64,000 nucleotides of DNA from NCBI RefSeq assembly GCF_002019665.1, contig NZ_KV917375.1, positions 1,472,390 to 1,536,389 on the forward strand, in the 5' to 3' direction. The DNA comes from Sutcliffiella halmapala. GTDB lineage: Bacteria; Bacillota; Bacilli; Bacillales; Bacillaceae_I. Below the pieces are notes generated by a model. That model searched no databases. It was given only the letters and a program-made list of their open reading frames with translations, and was not told where the DNA came from. A program made the translations under genes and the position numbers. Shown here piece after piece: positions 45,349 to 54,817 of the stretch. Positions within the stretch are counted from its first letter, which is position 1. The number at the start of each line of letters is the position of its first letter.

Positions 45349-46989
45349 TTGGACTTGGATGTTCAGAGGATAATTTTTGAATTTGTCGGTGGTCTTGGTA
45401 TTTTTCTATTTGGGATAAAGTACATGGGTGATGGATTGCAAAAATCAGCAGGTGATAAGCTGCGAGATATTCTAGATAGATTTACAACAAATCCGTTTAT
45501 GGGAGTACTTGCTGGAGTTTTAGTAACAGCTCTTATACAATCTAGTTCTGGTACGACGGCACTAACGGTAGGGCTAGTTAGTGCAGGATTCATGTCATTA
45601 CGACAAGCAATTGGTGTCATAATGGGAGCAAATATAGGAACGACAGTAACAGCATTTATCATAGGAATAAAAATTACTGATTATGCACTGCCTATCATTG
45701 CGTTAGGTGCGATCTTGTTATTCTTCTTTAAAAGTCAAAAACTTCACTACTTAGGCCAAATAATTTTCGGCTTTGGCGCACTTTTCTTAGGGTTAAAGAT
45801 AATGGGTGATGGGTTAAAACCATTAACAGGATTAGATGCTTTTTATGATTTAACACTTTCATTGAGTCATAATCCAATTCTTGGTGTTGTTATAGGGACA
45901 GTTTTTACTGTTATTGTTCAAAGTTCGAGTGCGACCATAGGGATACTCCAAGAAATATATGGTCAAGGTGCTATTAATCTTCAAGCTGCGTTACCTGTTT
46001 TATTTGGTGACAATATCGGGACAACTATAACAGCTATCCTTGCATCTATTGGTGCTTCTGTAGCTGCAAGAAGAGCAGCATTGTCTCATGTATTGTTTAA
46101 TCTGATTGGTACTGTATTAGTCTTAATAGTCTTAGGGCCCTTTACCAAGTTAGTTGAATATTTACAAGGGATTTTAGGTCTTAATCCACAGATGACGATT
46201 GCGTTTGCACATGGTATTTTCAATTTCTCAAACGTTATCATTCAATTTCCTTTTATTGCATTGTTAGCAATCATTGTAACGAAGCTAATACCAGGTGAGG
46301 ACAGCGTAGTAGAGTATAAAGCTAAGCATCTAGACCCAATATTTATTGAGCAATCTCCTTCTCTTGCGTTAGGACAAGCAAAAGAGGAAGTATTAAGAAT
46401 GGGTGAATTCTCTGTTGCGGGATTAGAGGAAACAGAAAATTACCTGAAAACGGGCTCACCAAAACATTCAGAAACTGCATTTCAAATTGAGGATGCGATT
46501 AATAATCTAGATCGTAAAATTACAGATTATTTAGTAAAACTCTCGTCTAGTTCATTAACAGAAAATGAATCCGAGGAGCACTCTATGTTAATGGATACGG
46601 TTCGTGATATCGAAAGAATCGGAGATCATTTTGAGAACATAGTAGAGCTTGTCGATTATCAAATTTCGAATAAGGTGAAATTAACCGGATCTGCGGATAC
46701 AGATTTAGAAGAAATGTTTGCTTTAACAATTACAACTGTGAAAGAAGCCATAGAATCGTTAAGATCAGGTGATAAGGAACTTGCACAGGATGTTAAATTA
46801 AAAGAAGATCAGATTGACAAGATGGAACGTACTCTTCGCAAGAAGCACATCCTACGTCTGAACGAAGGGTTATGTTCAGGTCAAGCTGGAATTGTTTTTG
46901 TTGATATCGTAAGTAACTTGGAACGTATTGGTGATCATGCTGTAAATATTGCAGAAGCAGTTTTAGGGGAAGACCACGGTACGTTATAA
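45349..46989 (+). CDS. Na/phosphate cotransporter with C-terminal PhoU-like domain
   Basis: This long PNaS family member has two repeats of transport helices with QSSSGTTALTVGL and QSSSATIGI, each followed by a GxNIGTT motif. A cytoplasmic PhoU-like helical domain (about 345-546) with DTVRDIERIGDHFENI and LERIGDHAVNIAE follows. It probably imports phosphate with sodium, with the PhoU-like part regulatory. The frame opens at TTG 45328, but AAGGGG at 45334-45339 fits the TTG at 45349 better; TTG 45355 is a further option. It is followed by yqgC. Confidence 0.9.
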   Translation: MDLDVQRIIFEFVGGLGIFLFGIKYMGDGLQKSAGDKLRDILDRFTTNPFMGVLAGVLVTALIQSSSGTTALTVGLVSAGFMSLRQAIGVIMGANIGTTVTAFIIGIKITDYALPIIALGAILLFFFKSQKLHYLGQIIFGFGALFLGLKIMGDGLKPLTGLDAFYDLTLSLSHNPILGVVIGTVFTVIVQSSSATIGILQEIYGQGAINLQAALPVLFGDNIGTTITAILASIGASVAARRAALSHVLFNLIGTVLVLIVLGPFTKLVEYLQGILGLNPQMTIAFAHGIFNFSNVIIQFPFIALLAIIVTKLIPGEDSVVEYKAKHLDPIFIEQSPSLALGQAKEEVLRMGEFSVAGLEETENYLKTGSPKHSETAFQIEDAINNLDRKITDYLVKLSSSSLTENESEEHSMLMDTVRDIERIGDHFENIVELVDYQISNKVKLTGSADTDLEEMFALTITTVKEAIESLRSGDKELAQDVKLKEDQIDKMERTLRKKHILRLNEGLCSGQAGIVFVDIVSNLERIGDHAVNIAEAVLGEDHGTL

Positions 46990-47005
46990 TAGATTTAACT
47001 AGAAA

Positions 47006-47040
47006 TGCCAGACTCTTTGAAAGGTCTGGCATTTCTTCTT
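47006..47040 (+). terminator. Terminator after the Na/Pi cotransporter gene
   Basis: AATGCCAGAC and GTCTGGCATT form a perfect 10-bp stem around a ten-base loop. TCTT follows. Confidence 0.85.
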
Positions 47041-47059
47041 ATAAGATTGGAGGAATTCG

Positions 47060-47539
47060 ATGGATATCGTATATTGGATTATTATTATAGCGCTTTTTGT
47101 GGTTGCATTTGGTGGTCTAATCTATCCGATAATTCCAAGTGTTCTTTTCATTGTCGGAGGTTTCTTACTATATGGTGTGTTCTTCTCCTTTGAGGAATTG
47201 AATATCTGGTTTTGGCTCATCACAGCATTATTCGTCATACTTTTATTTGTTGCTGATTATTTCGCTAACCTGTTAGGAGTGAAAAAATTCGGAGGTAGTA
47301 ATGCATCGATATGGGGTAGTACGATTGGTTTGTTAATAGGCCCGTTTGTTATTCCGGTTGCTGGGATTATCTTAGGTCCGTTTTTAGGAGCAATCCTCGG
47401 TGAATTACTTTTTAATAAGAAAGACATGAAAGCGGCAGTGAAAATAGGGTTTGGGTCTGTAGTTGGCTTGTTTAGTAGTGTAGTTGCCAAAGCAATTATT
47501 CAGGCTATTATGATAGTTTGTTTTTTAATTTTTATCTAG
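47060..47539 (+). CDS. yqgC: DUF456 membrane protein (YqgC)
   Basis: The 159-residue protein consists of four to five hydrophobic helices with Gly-rich turns ([27 protein letters not shown]), the DUF456 signature. The function is unknown. GATTGGAGGAA precedes ATG 47060. It lies just before sodA in B. subtilis; here a tRNA gene and pfkA are inserted between the two. Confidence 0.88.
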   Translation: MDIVYWIIIIALFVVAFGGLIYPIIPSVLFIVGGFLLYGVFFSFEELNIWFWLITALFVILLFVADYFANLLGVKKFGGSNASIWGSTIGLLIGPFVIPVAGIILGPFLGAILGELLFNKKDMKAAVKIGFGSVVGLFSSVVAKAIIQAIMIVCFLIFI

Positions 47540-47548
47540 TAATAGGTA

Positions 47549-47578
47549 TTGACAAAATTAGTGGAATTATGATAAATT
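47549..47578 (+). promoter_or_regulatory. Putative promoter of tRNA-Ser
   Basis: A perfect TTGACA (47549-47554) is followed after 18 bp by TAAATT (47573-47578). Other -10 registers (TATGAT, GATAAA) overlap. The tRNA gene begins about 80 bp downstream. Confidence 0.5.
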
Positions 47579-47656
47579 TTATTATGTCCTGTTGGGAAAG
47601 TAGAAGGACAGCGATAAATCTGGTAAGTATTTTACTGGTTTAGTTTTTCATAATAC

Positions 47657-47749
47657 GGAGGAATACCCAAGTCTGGCTGAAGGGATCGGTCTTGAAAACC
47701 GACAGGGGTGTCAAAGCCCGCGGGGGTTCGAATCCCTCTTCCTCCTCCA
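47657..47749 (+). tRNA. tRNA-Ser (anticodon TGA)
   Basis: A class II tRNA folds from the acceptor GGAGGAA to its complement TTCCTCC, with CCA encoded at 47747-47749. The anticodon loop CTTGAAA gives anticodon TGA (47693-47695), reading UCA serine codons. A long variable arm (GGGGTGTCAAAGCCC) and a T loop TTCGAAT confirm serine. It stands alone here rather than in an rRNA-linked tRNA cluster. Confidence 0.95.
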
Positions 47750-47764
47750 TACATAAATTATACA

Positions 47765-47799
47765 TGAGCATTCAATCATTTAGGTTGAGTGCTCTTTTT
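47765..47799 (+). terminator. Terminator after tRNA-Ser
   Basis: GAGCATTCAA pairs with TTGAGTGCTC (one G-T pair) around a nine-base loop. TTTTTG follows. Confidence 0.85.
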
Positions 47800-47936
47800 G
47801 TTTCGCGAATAAAATTAAAAAGGCCCACGAAGTATGTTAACTTTTGCGTTTCCTTTACTTAAATACAAAGATGAAAAAAGAACGGAAACTTTTCAGTAGG
47901 TTAATATTAGCTTTTTCCTAACATGGAATGGTTTAA

Positions 47937-48974
<1,038 letters not shown>

Positions 48975-49105
48975 ATAAAATGTTGCAGATTGAGCAGATT
49001 AATTGAAACTTCCGACAAGTTTTGGTAATCTGAAACTAATGAATCAGGAAAGAATTCTTCTTTTCGTGATTTAAGCTCTACATAATATATTAGGAGGAGA
49101 TACTT

Positions 49106-49714
49106 ATGGCATTCGAACTACCACAATTAACTTATGCATATGACGCATTGGAGCCTCACATTGACAAGGAAACAATGAACATTCACCACACAAAGCACCA
49201 CAATACTTATGTAACAGGCGTTAACGCTGCATTAGAGGGTCAAGCTGAACTTCAAGGTAAAAGTGTTGAAGAGCTTGTATCTAACTTAGATGCAGTTCCT
49301 GAAAACATTCGTACTGCAGTCCGCAATCATGGTGGTGGACATGCAAACCATAGCCTATTCTGGAATATCTTAACTCCAGGTGGCTCTAATTCTCCAACAG
49401 GCGAATTAGCAGATGCGATTACTAGTAAGTTCGGTAGCGTTGAAAACTTCAAGGAAGAGTTTGCTAAGGCTGCTACAACCCGTTTTGGCTCTGGTTGGGC
49501 TTGGCTTGTAGTAAACAACGGTGAACTTGAAGTAACAAGCACACCAAACCAAGACTCTCCTCTAATGGAAGGTAAAACTCCTGTTCTTGGCCTTGATGTT
49601 TGGGAGCACGCTTACTACTTAAACTACCAAAACCGTCGTCCAGATTACATCTCTTCATTCTTCAATGTAATTAACTGGGATGTAGTAGGAAAGCTTTATA
49701 ACGAAGCGAAATAA
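49106..49714 (+). CDS. sodA: Superoxide dismutase (Mn/Fe type)
   Basis: SodA dismutates superoxide to hydrogen peroxide and oxygen in the cytoplasm. The 202 residues show the four metal ligands: the first His in [21 protein letters not shown], and Asp plus His in [25 protein letters not shown] is also present. The Gln/Gly pattern GSGWAWLV suggests manganese. GGAGGAGAT precedes ATG 49106. It is monocistronic with its own terminator. Confidence 0.97.
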   Translation: MAFELPQLTYAYDALEPHIDKETMNIHHTKHHNTYVTGVNAALEGQAELQGKSVEELVSNLDAVPENIRTAVRNHGGGHANHSLFWNILTPGGSNSPTGELADAITSKFGSVENFKEEFAKAATTRFGSGWAWLVVNNGELEVTSTPNQDSPLMEGKTPVLGLDVWEHAYYLNYQNRRPDYISSFFNVINWDVVGKLYNEAK

Positions 49715-49724
49715 TAACGAATGA

Positions 49725-49757
49725 AAACTCTCGTCCACCATGGTCGAGAGTTTTTTT
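49725..49757. terminator. Terminator after sodA, probably bidirectional
   Basis: AAACTCTCG and CGAGAGTTT form a perfect stem, extended inward by CCA/TGG. TTTTTT follows on the forward strand. On the reverse strand it would end the small ORF at 49761-49874. Confidence 0.9.
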
Positions 49758-49760
49758 ATT

Positions 49761-49874
49761 CTATAAAAAAGTATAAAAACGCACGATGGATAGTGTGTTT
49801 AGTAAGGGTAGCAACGCCATTAAATATAACCAGTTTGCTTCGAGTGCTGACCAGGCACTTAAAAAAACATACAT
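49761..49874 (-). CDS. Hidden 37-codon ORF for a small hydrophobic protein
   Basis: On the reverse strand AAAGGAGGTGGAGAT, an almost perfect Shine-Dalgarno, stands directly before ATG 49874. The 37 codons read MYVFLSAWSALEANWLYLMA and then a hydrophobic helix ending in RFYTFL. The product looks like a single-span membrane peptide. It ends two bases before the sodA terminator, which would serve both strands. The start of yqgE is only 50 bp away on the other strand, so they may share a divergent promoter region. I do not recognise a family. Confidence 0.6.
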   Translation of the reverse strand: MYVFLSAWSALEANWLYLMALLPLLNTLSIVRFYTFL

Positions 49875-49924
49875 ATCTCCACCTCCTTTAAGCCACAATA
49901 AACGTAGATAAAGGAGCGATCATA

Positions 49925-51214
49925 ATGGTTGGATTAAAAAAGTTGATCGGTGATGTAGAGGTGAATAAGGACTTGCTAATGCTATTAGTGATTGGTGGGT
50001 TATATTCCCTAAGTATCGCTTTATCAAATACGTTTGTTAATGTGTATCTTTGGAAGCAATCAGGTGAATTTAAGGATTTAGGATTTTACAATTTAGCGAT
50101 TGTAATTTTTCAGCCCATAACCTTCATATTAGCAGGAAGGTGGGCAAAAAAAATTGACAGAGTAATTGTGCTACGATTAGGTGTTGTATTCTTAGCACTT
50201 TTTTATTTGTCTGTCTTGTTTATTGGTGATAAAGCATCTACCTATTTACTTGTCCTGGGTTCCTTGTTAGGAATAGGGTATGGTTTTTATTGGCTTGCTT
50301 TTAATGTCTTAACATTTGAAATTACGGAGCCAGAAACGAGAGATTTTTTTAACGGATTTTTAGGGATCTTAACATCTGTTGGAGGAATGATAGGACCAAT
50401 TGCTGCGGGGTATATTATTTCAACACTTGAAAAGTTCACTGGATATACGGTGATTTTTACGATCTCTTTAATACTATTCTCAGCTGCTGTTATCCTCAGT
50501 TTATTTATTAAGAGAAGAGGAGCAGAGGGTAGTTATGAAGTGAAAAGAATCCTAAAAGAAAGAAAAAACAACAACAATTGGCGCTATATTACCGATGCCC
50601 ATTTCTTTCAAGGCCTTCGAGAAGGTACGTTTATTTTTGCAGTTTCAGTATTGGTTTATATTACGACCAATAGTGAGATGGCATTAGGAACGTTTGGGTT
50701 AGTAAATTCAGCGGTGGCATTTGTCTGTTATTTTTTTGCAACGAGACTCATAAAGAAACACCATCGAAAAAAAGCAATCCTCTTTGGTGGACTTATCCTT
50801 TATGGTTCAGTGTTCTTTCTTGTATTTGAACTTACATATGTGAAATTGCTTTTATATGCGGTGACCATTGCTATAGCTTATCCACTACTATTGGTTCCCT
50901 ATGTTTCCTTAACATATGACGTTATTGGTAGAAGCTGGAAAGCGGCTGAAATGCGAATTGAATACATCGTTGTAAGAGAAATTTTCTTAAATAGTGGCAG
51001 AGCAGTTTCGATAATTCTATTTTTAATAGCCGTAATCTTCTTTGATCAAGAAAAAAGTATTCCTGTATTGATGTGTGTAATTGGGGCTGGGCATGCTATG
51101 ATTTATCCGTTTGTCCGAAAAATTGAATTTGATGCAGAACCGGTAAATCAAGGGGAGGAATCACATGCAATTGTGTCTACTTTACGAGATGGAGAAGGGG
51201 AATCCAAACCTTAG
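49925..51214 (+). CDS. yqgE: MFS-type transporter YqgE
   Basis: The 429-residue protein has 12 hydrophobic segments in two halves, typical of the major facilitator superfamily. The pattern GGLYSLSIALSNTFVNVYLWKQSG near the N-terminus is that of YqgE-like transporters located between sodA and pbpA. The substrate is unknown. AAAGGAGCG precedes ATG 49925. A short charged tail ends the protein before a terminator. Confidence 0.88.
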   Translation: MVGLKKLIGDVEVNKDLLMLLVIGGLYSLSIALSNTFVNVYLWKQSGEFKDLGFYNLAIVIFQPITFILAGRWAKKIDRVIVLRLGVVFLALFYLSVLFIGDKASTYLLVLGSLLGIGYGFYWLAFNVLTFEITEPETRDFFNGFLGILTSVGGMIGPIAAGYIISTLEKFTGYTVIFTISLILFSAAVILSLFIKRRGAEGSYEVKRILKERKNNNNWRYITDAHFFQGLREGTFIFAVSVLVYITTNSEMALGTFGLVNSAVAFVCYFFATRLIKKHHRKKAILFGGLILYGSVFFLVFELTYVKLLLYAVTIAIAYPLLLVPYVSLTYDVIGRSWKAAEMRIEYIVVREIFLNSGRAVSIILFLIAVIFFDQEKSIPVLMCVIGAGHAMIYPFVRKIEFDAEPVNQGEESHAIVSTLRDGEGESKP

Positions 51215-51268
51215 TACTATTTATTAATAGATATTTGAAGTGTTTTCTTATACAATATAGATAGACAT

Positions 51269-51311
51269 AGACACCTAAGAGATTTACTATTAGGTGTCTT
51301 GCTTTTTTTGA
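51269..51311 (+). terminator. Terminator after yqgE
   Basis: GACACCTAA and TTAGGTGTC form a perfect 9-bp stem around a 13-base loop. TTGCTTTTTTT follows. Confidence 0.85.
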
Positions 51312-51338
51312 AAAATTTCAAATGAAAAGGTGTAGGGT

Positions 51339-53486
51339 ATGACAAGTCAAAAACAAAAAAAGAAGAAAAAGAATTATGTCCCCAATCGATTAAATCTCTT
51401 GTTTTTTGCGGTGTTTTTGTTGTTTTCTGCCCTAATACTTCGCTTAGGATTTGTCCAGATTGTATTTGGAGAAGACTATCGCAAGGAAGTAGATAGAGAA
51501 GAAAATGTAACAGTGAATACACTTGCTCCTAGAGGTAAGATATTTGACCGGAATCAAAATGTAGTAGTGGATAATACTCCGCTTAATGCCATCACATATA
51601 CAAGAATGCAATCAACAACTGCAAAAGAACAACTAGAAATAGCAAAAAAACTTTCTGAAGTAATCACATTAGATACAAAAGTAATTCAACCACGCGATGA
51701 ACAGGATTATTGGATTCTTACTCGTCCTGAAGAAGCAGAGGCATTGATTACGGACGAAGATTTGCAAAAGGTTAAAGATGGAGAATTAGAAGAAAAAGAT
51801 TTATACCAGCTTCAATTAGACCGTATTACAGAGGATCATATTAAGCAAATTACGGACGAAGAAAGAGAAGTATTGGCGATTTTCCGTGAATTCAACAAAG
51901 GGTATGCCTTAACCCCGCAGATTGTTAAAAATAAAGATGTAACAGATCAAGAATACGCCATTGTAAGTGAAAGGCTATCTGATTTAATTGGTGTAGATAT
52001 TATGACAGATTGGCAACGAGAATATGTATTTGAAGATACGCTCCGTTCTGTTTTAGGAAGAGTGTCGACGTCTGATAGTGGTATTCCAAGTGAACGAATT
52101 CAAGAGTTTTTAGCAAGGGGATATAGTCGAAATGACCGTGTAGGTTTAAGTCAAATCGAGTCCCAGTACGAAAATATTCTTCAAGGCCAAAAAGCAAGAG
52201 TCAAAAATATAACGGATTCATCTGGCAACCTTCTGCGTCAGGAAAGAGTTTTTGACGGACAACGAGGGAAAGATTTAGTTTTGTCTATCGATATGGAATT
52301 ACAACAAATGGTGGAAAAAGTATTAGAAGAAAAGATCTTACAGGCTAAAGCGAACCCGAGTGCTAGAGCAACCTTTTTAGATCGTGCTTTTGCAGTTGTG
52401 ATGAACCCGAAGACGGGAGAAGTACTATCGTTAGCAGGTAAGCAGATCGAAAGAGGAGAAAGTGGGCAATACGAAGTGTTAGATAATGCACTTGGTGCTA
52501 TTCAAGAAGCTTATGAGCCAGGGTCTACTGTAAAAGGAGCGACTGTGTTAGCTGGTTTTCAGCATGGCGTCATTCAACCTAATAGCTATTTATTTGATAC
52601 CCCACTGTTTCTAGGGAGACAGAAACAACGAAAAGCATCTTATACTAATATGGGAAGTATTAACGATTGGACTGCTTTGGAAAGATCGTCCAATGTATAT
52701 ATGTTTAGAACAGTTCTTGGTATTGCAGGTGCAACCTATCGACCTAATGAGCCAATTGCTATAAGTCCAAATTCATTTGATGTTTTTAGAAGCTATTTAG
52801 CACAGTTTGGTTTAGGTGTACCAACAGGAATTGATCTGCCAAGAGAATCTTCTGGAGTAACTGGTACGGAGACGCTTCCTGGTTTGCTACTGGATTTATC
52901 AATTGGTCAGTATGATACGTATACTACTTTACAATTAGCGCAATATGTATCTACGATTGCAAATGGTGGTTATCGAATGAAACCGCAACTTGTACGTGAA
53001 GTAAGGGAGCCGATAGAAGAAGGTGGCTTAGGGCCAGTTCTTCAACCATTTAAACCTGAGATTTTAAACAGATTAGATATGAGTGATAATGAAATTAAAC
53101 GTGTTCAAGATGGATTCATTAGGGTTTATCATGGATCTCGAGGCACCGCTAGTAAATCGAAAGTGAAAGAGTTTAAACCAGCAGGAAAATCAGGAACTGC
53201 TGAATCGAGTTATTATCAAACTTTAAGTGATGGGACTCGCGTTAGGCATGATACACTTAACTTTAATCTAATAGGCTATGCTCCATACGATAATCCTGAA
53301 ATTTCGTTTGCCATCATGGTACCGTACGCTTCTACTGACTTTAACGTCACGGGTGGAATTAGTACAGAAATAGGCGACGAAATCATGAAAGCCTATTTCG
53401 ATCTTAAGAAAAAACGTGCCCAAGGACAGCCGAAGCTCCAAGATCAGGAACAGAATAATTCAGAAGATGAAACAGAAGAAGAATAA
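51339..53486 (+). CDS. pbpA: Class B penicillin-binding protein (PBP2A type)
   Basis: PbpA is a transpeptidase for lateral-wall peptidoglycan in rod-shaped cells. The 715 residues have a Lys-rich cytoplasmic tail and one membrane helix (about 18-38). A dimerisation/pedestal region contains APRGKIFDRN. The transpeptidase domain has the active-site STVK (EPGSTVKGA, about residue 395), SSN and KSGTAE. AAGGTGTAGGG precedes ATG 51339. An acidic C-terminal tail is followed by a strong terminator. Its position before pstS matches B. subtilis. Confidence 0.95.
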   Translation: MTSQKQKKKKKNYVPNRLNLLFFAVFLLFSALILRLGFVQIVFGEDYRKEVDREENVTVNTLAPRGKIFDRNQNVVVDNTPLNAITYTRMQSTTAKEQLEIAKKLSEVITLDTKVIQPRDEQDYWILTRPEEAEALITDEDLQKVKDGELEEKDLYQLQLDRITEDHIKQITDEEREVLAIFREFNKGYALTPQIVKNKDVTDQEYAIVSERLSDLIGVDIMTDWQREYVFEDTLRSVLGRVSTSDSGIPSERIQEFLARGYSRNDRVGLSQIESQYENILQGQKARVKNITDSSGNLLRQERVFDGQRGKDLVLSIDMELQQMVEKVLEEKILQAKANPSARATFLDRAFAVVMNPKTGEVLSLAGKQIERGESGQYEVLDNALGAIQEAYEPGSTVKGATVLAGFQHGVIQPNSYLFDTPLFLGRQKQRKASYTNMGSINDWTALERSSNVYMFRTVLGIAGATYRPNEPIAISPNSFDVFRSYLAQFGLGVPTGIDLPRESSGVTGTETLPGLLLDLSIGQYDTYTTLQLAQYVSTIANGGYRMKPQLVREVREPIEEGGLGPVLQPFKPEILNRLDMSDNEIKRVQDGFIRVYHGSRGTASKSKVKEFKPAGKSGTAESSYYQTLSDGTRVRHDTLNFNLIGYAPYDNPEISFAIMVPYASTDFNVTGGISTEIGDEIMKAYFDLKKKRAQGQPKLQDQEQNNSEDETEEE

Positions 53487-53494
53487 ATACAAAC

Positions 53495-53526
53495 AAAAAA
53501 GTACTCAGTTTGAGTACTTTTTTTGT
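53495..53526 (+). terminator. Terminator after pbpA
   Basis: AAAAAAGTACTC and GAGTACTTTTTT form a 12-bp perfect stem with a five-base loop and a T run. Confidence 0.93.
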
Positions 53527-53612
53527 GCTTTTAAAGTTATTTTCTTTCGGATAAAAAAGTCTATAGTACAAAAATCCGTCAAATTCCCCTATAATATTGC
53601 GAATTTTTTAAG

Positions 53613-53664
53613 TTTACATAACCTTTACACTTGATTCATACCCAATTAACACAATAGTTATATT
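53613..53664 (+). promoter_or_regulatory. PhoP-box array and promoter of the pst operon
   Basis: Four TT(A/T/C)ACA-like repeats lie at exact 11-bp intervals: TTTACA (53613), TTTACA (53624), TTCATA (53635) and TTAACA (53646). This is the TTHACA-N5 arrangement bound by PhoP of Bacillus. TATATT (53659-53664) or TATTCT two bases later serves as -10 box, which puts the array at about -60 to -22 of the start, the position needed for activation. Confidence 0.9.
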
Positions 53665-53722
53665 CTATTACTCGTAAGGTAAAACAAACAGAAAACAAAA
53701 AAACCTTAGGGGGAATTAAGCA

Positions 53723-54703
53723 ATGAAAAGCTTCAAACGATTATTTTTAGTAGCTATTATCACAGCATTAGCAGCATTAGCAGCGGCATGTGGAAATGAA
53801 AACAATGAAGGTAGCCAAGGTACTACCAAGCAAACATCATCTAGCGAGGAAGAGTTAGAAGGTAGTGTTGTAATCGATGGTTCCGGAACTGTTTATCCTT
53901 TCATGGCAAGAATGGCTGAAAACTATATGACAGAAGCTCAAGAAAATGTATCGGTTGAGGTTAGTCGTGCAGGTACTTCTGCTGGGTTCAAGAAATTCTT
54001 AGTAGAAAACGGTACAGACTTCAATGATGCATCCCGTCAAATAAAAGAGGAAGAACTTGCAGCAGCTGAAGATTTGGGTATTGAAGTGAAAGAATTAAAA
54101 GTTGCGCTTGACGGTTTAACCATTGTTATTAACCCTGAGAACGACTGGGCTACAGAGCTTACAGAACAGGAAATAATCGATATATTCCTTGCGGAAGCTG
54201 GAAAAAAGAATTGGTCTGATGTGCGATCTGATTTTCCAAATGAGCCAATCAAAGCTTATGGTCCAAATGAAAATCATGGTACGTATGAATTTTTCTGGCA
54301 AGAAATTCTTGGAGAGAAAGATCTAGCAGAAGGTACTAATTTACAACAAGAGTATTCTACTTTAGTTGACCTAGTATCTAAAGAAAAAAATGCTATCGGA
54401 TTCTTCGGTTATGGTTACTATGCGAATAATAAAGATAAATTAACGGCAGTGAAAGTGGACTTTGGTAACGGACCTGTTGAACCATCTCTTGACACAATCA
54501 AAGAAGATGGAGATTATGCAAACTTCACTCGTCCAGTATTCACTTATTTAAATACAAACTTGGCGAAAGAAAAACCACAAGTATTAGACTTTGCAATCTA
54601 CTCTATGCAAAATGCGGCAACTGTAGCTAGTGAAACAGGGTTTGCGCCATTATCAGATGCAGAACTTCAACAATTAGTGAAAGAATTAGAAGAACTGAAA
54701 TGA
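53723..54703 (+). CDS. pstS: Phosphate ABC transporter substrate-binding lipoprotein
   Basis: PstS captures phosphate outside the cell for the PstCAB importer. The 326 residues have a lipoprotein signal peptide with lipobox LAAAC (Cys23). A Ser/Glu-rich spacer and the phosphate-binding fold follow, with VIDGSGTVYPFM, SRAGTSAGFKKF and NENHGTYEFF. Proline and serine positions match the B. subtilis family rather than E. coli PstS. TTAGGGGGAA precedes ATG 53723. It is the first gene after the PhoP boxes and is followed by a hairpin. Confidence 0.94.
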   Translation: MKSFKRLFLVAIITALAALAAACGNENNEGSQGTTKQTSSSEEELEGSVVIDGSGTVYPFMARMAENYMTEAQENVSVEVSRAGTSAGFKKFLVENGTDFNDASRQIKEEELAAAEDLGIEVKELKVALDGLTIVINPENDWATELTEQEIIDIFLAEAGKKNWSDVRSDFPNEPIKAYGPNENHGTYEFFWQEILGEKDLAEGTNLQQEYSTLVDLVSKEKNAIGFFGYGYYANNKDKLTAVKVDFGNGPVEPSLDTIKEDGDYANFTRPVFTYLNTNLAKEKPQVLDFAIYSMQNAATVASETGFAPLSDAELQQLVKELEELK

Positions 54704-54710
54704 TTTAACA

Positions 54711-54744
54711 AGGAAGATGAGGGGCTTTAGCTGCTCATCTTCCT
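54711..54744 (+). terminator. Hairpin between pstS and pstC (partial terminator or mRNA-stabilising loop)
   Basis: AGGAAGATGAG and CTCATCTTCCT form a perfect 11-bp stem with a 12-base loop. No T run follows immediately; GTTTTT comes four bases later. In B. subtilis a similar stem after pstS raises PstS over PstCAB, so the same use is likely here. Confidence 0.75.
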
Positions 54745-54817
54745 ATACGTTTTTAAATATATGCTTTGAATGGTCCTTGATTATTAATTGGTGAAGGATG
54801 AAAGGGGTATTTCAAAA

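Noticed and set aside
49003-49031. TTGAAA-N17-TAATCT as the sodA promoter
   Set aside because: The -10 box matches only 3 of 6 positions and equally good pairs occur nearby, so the call would be arbitrary.
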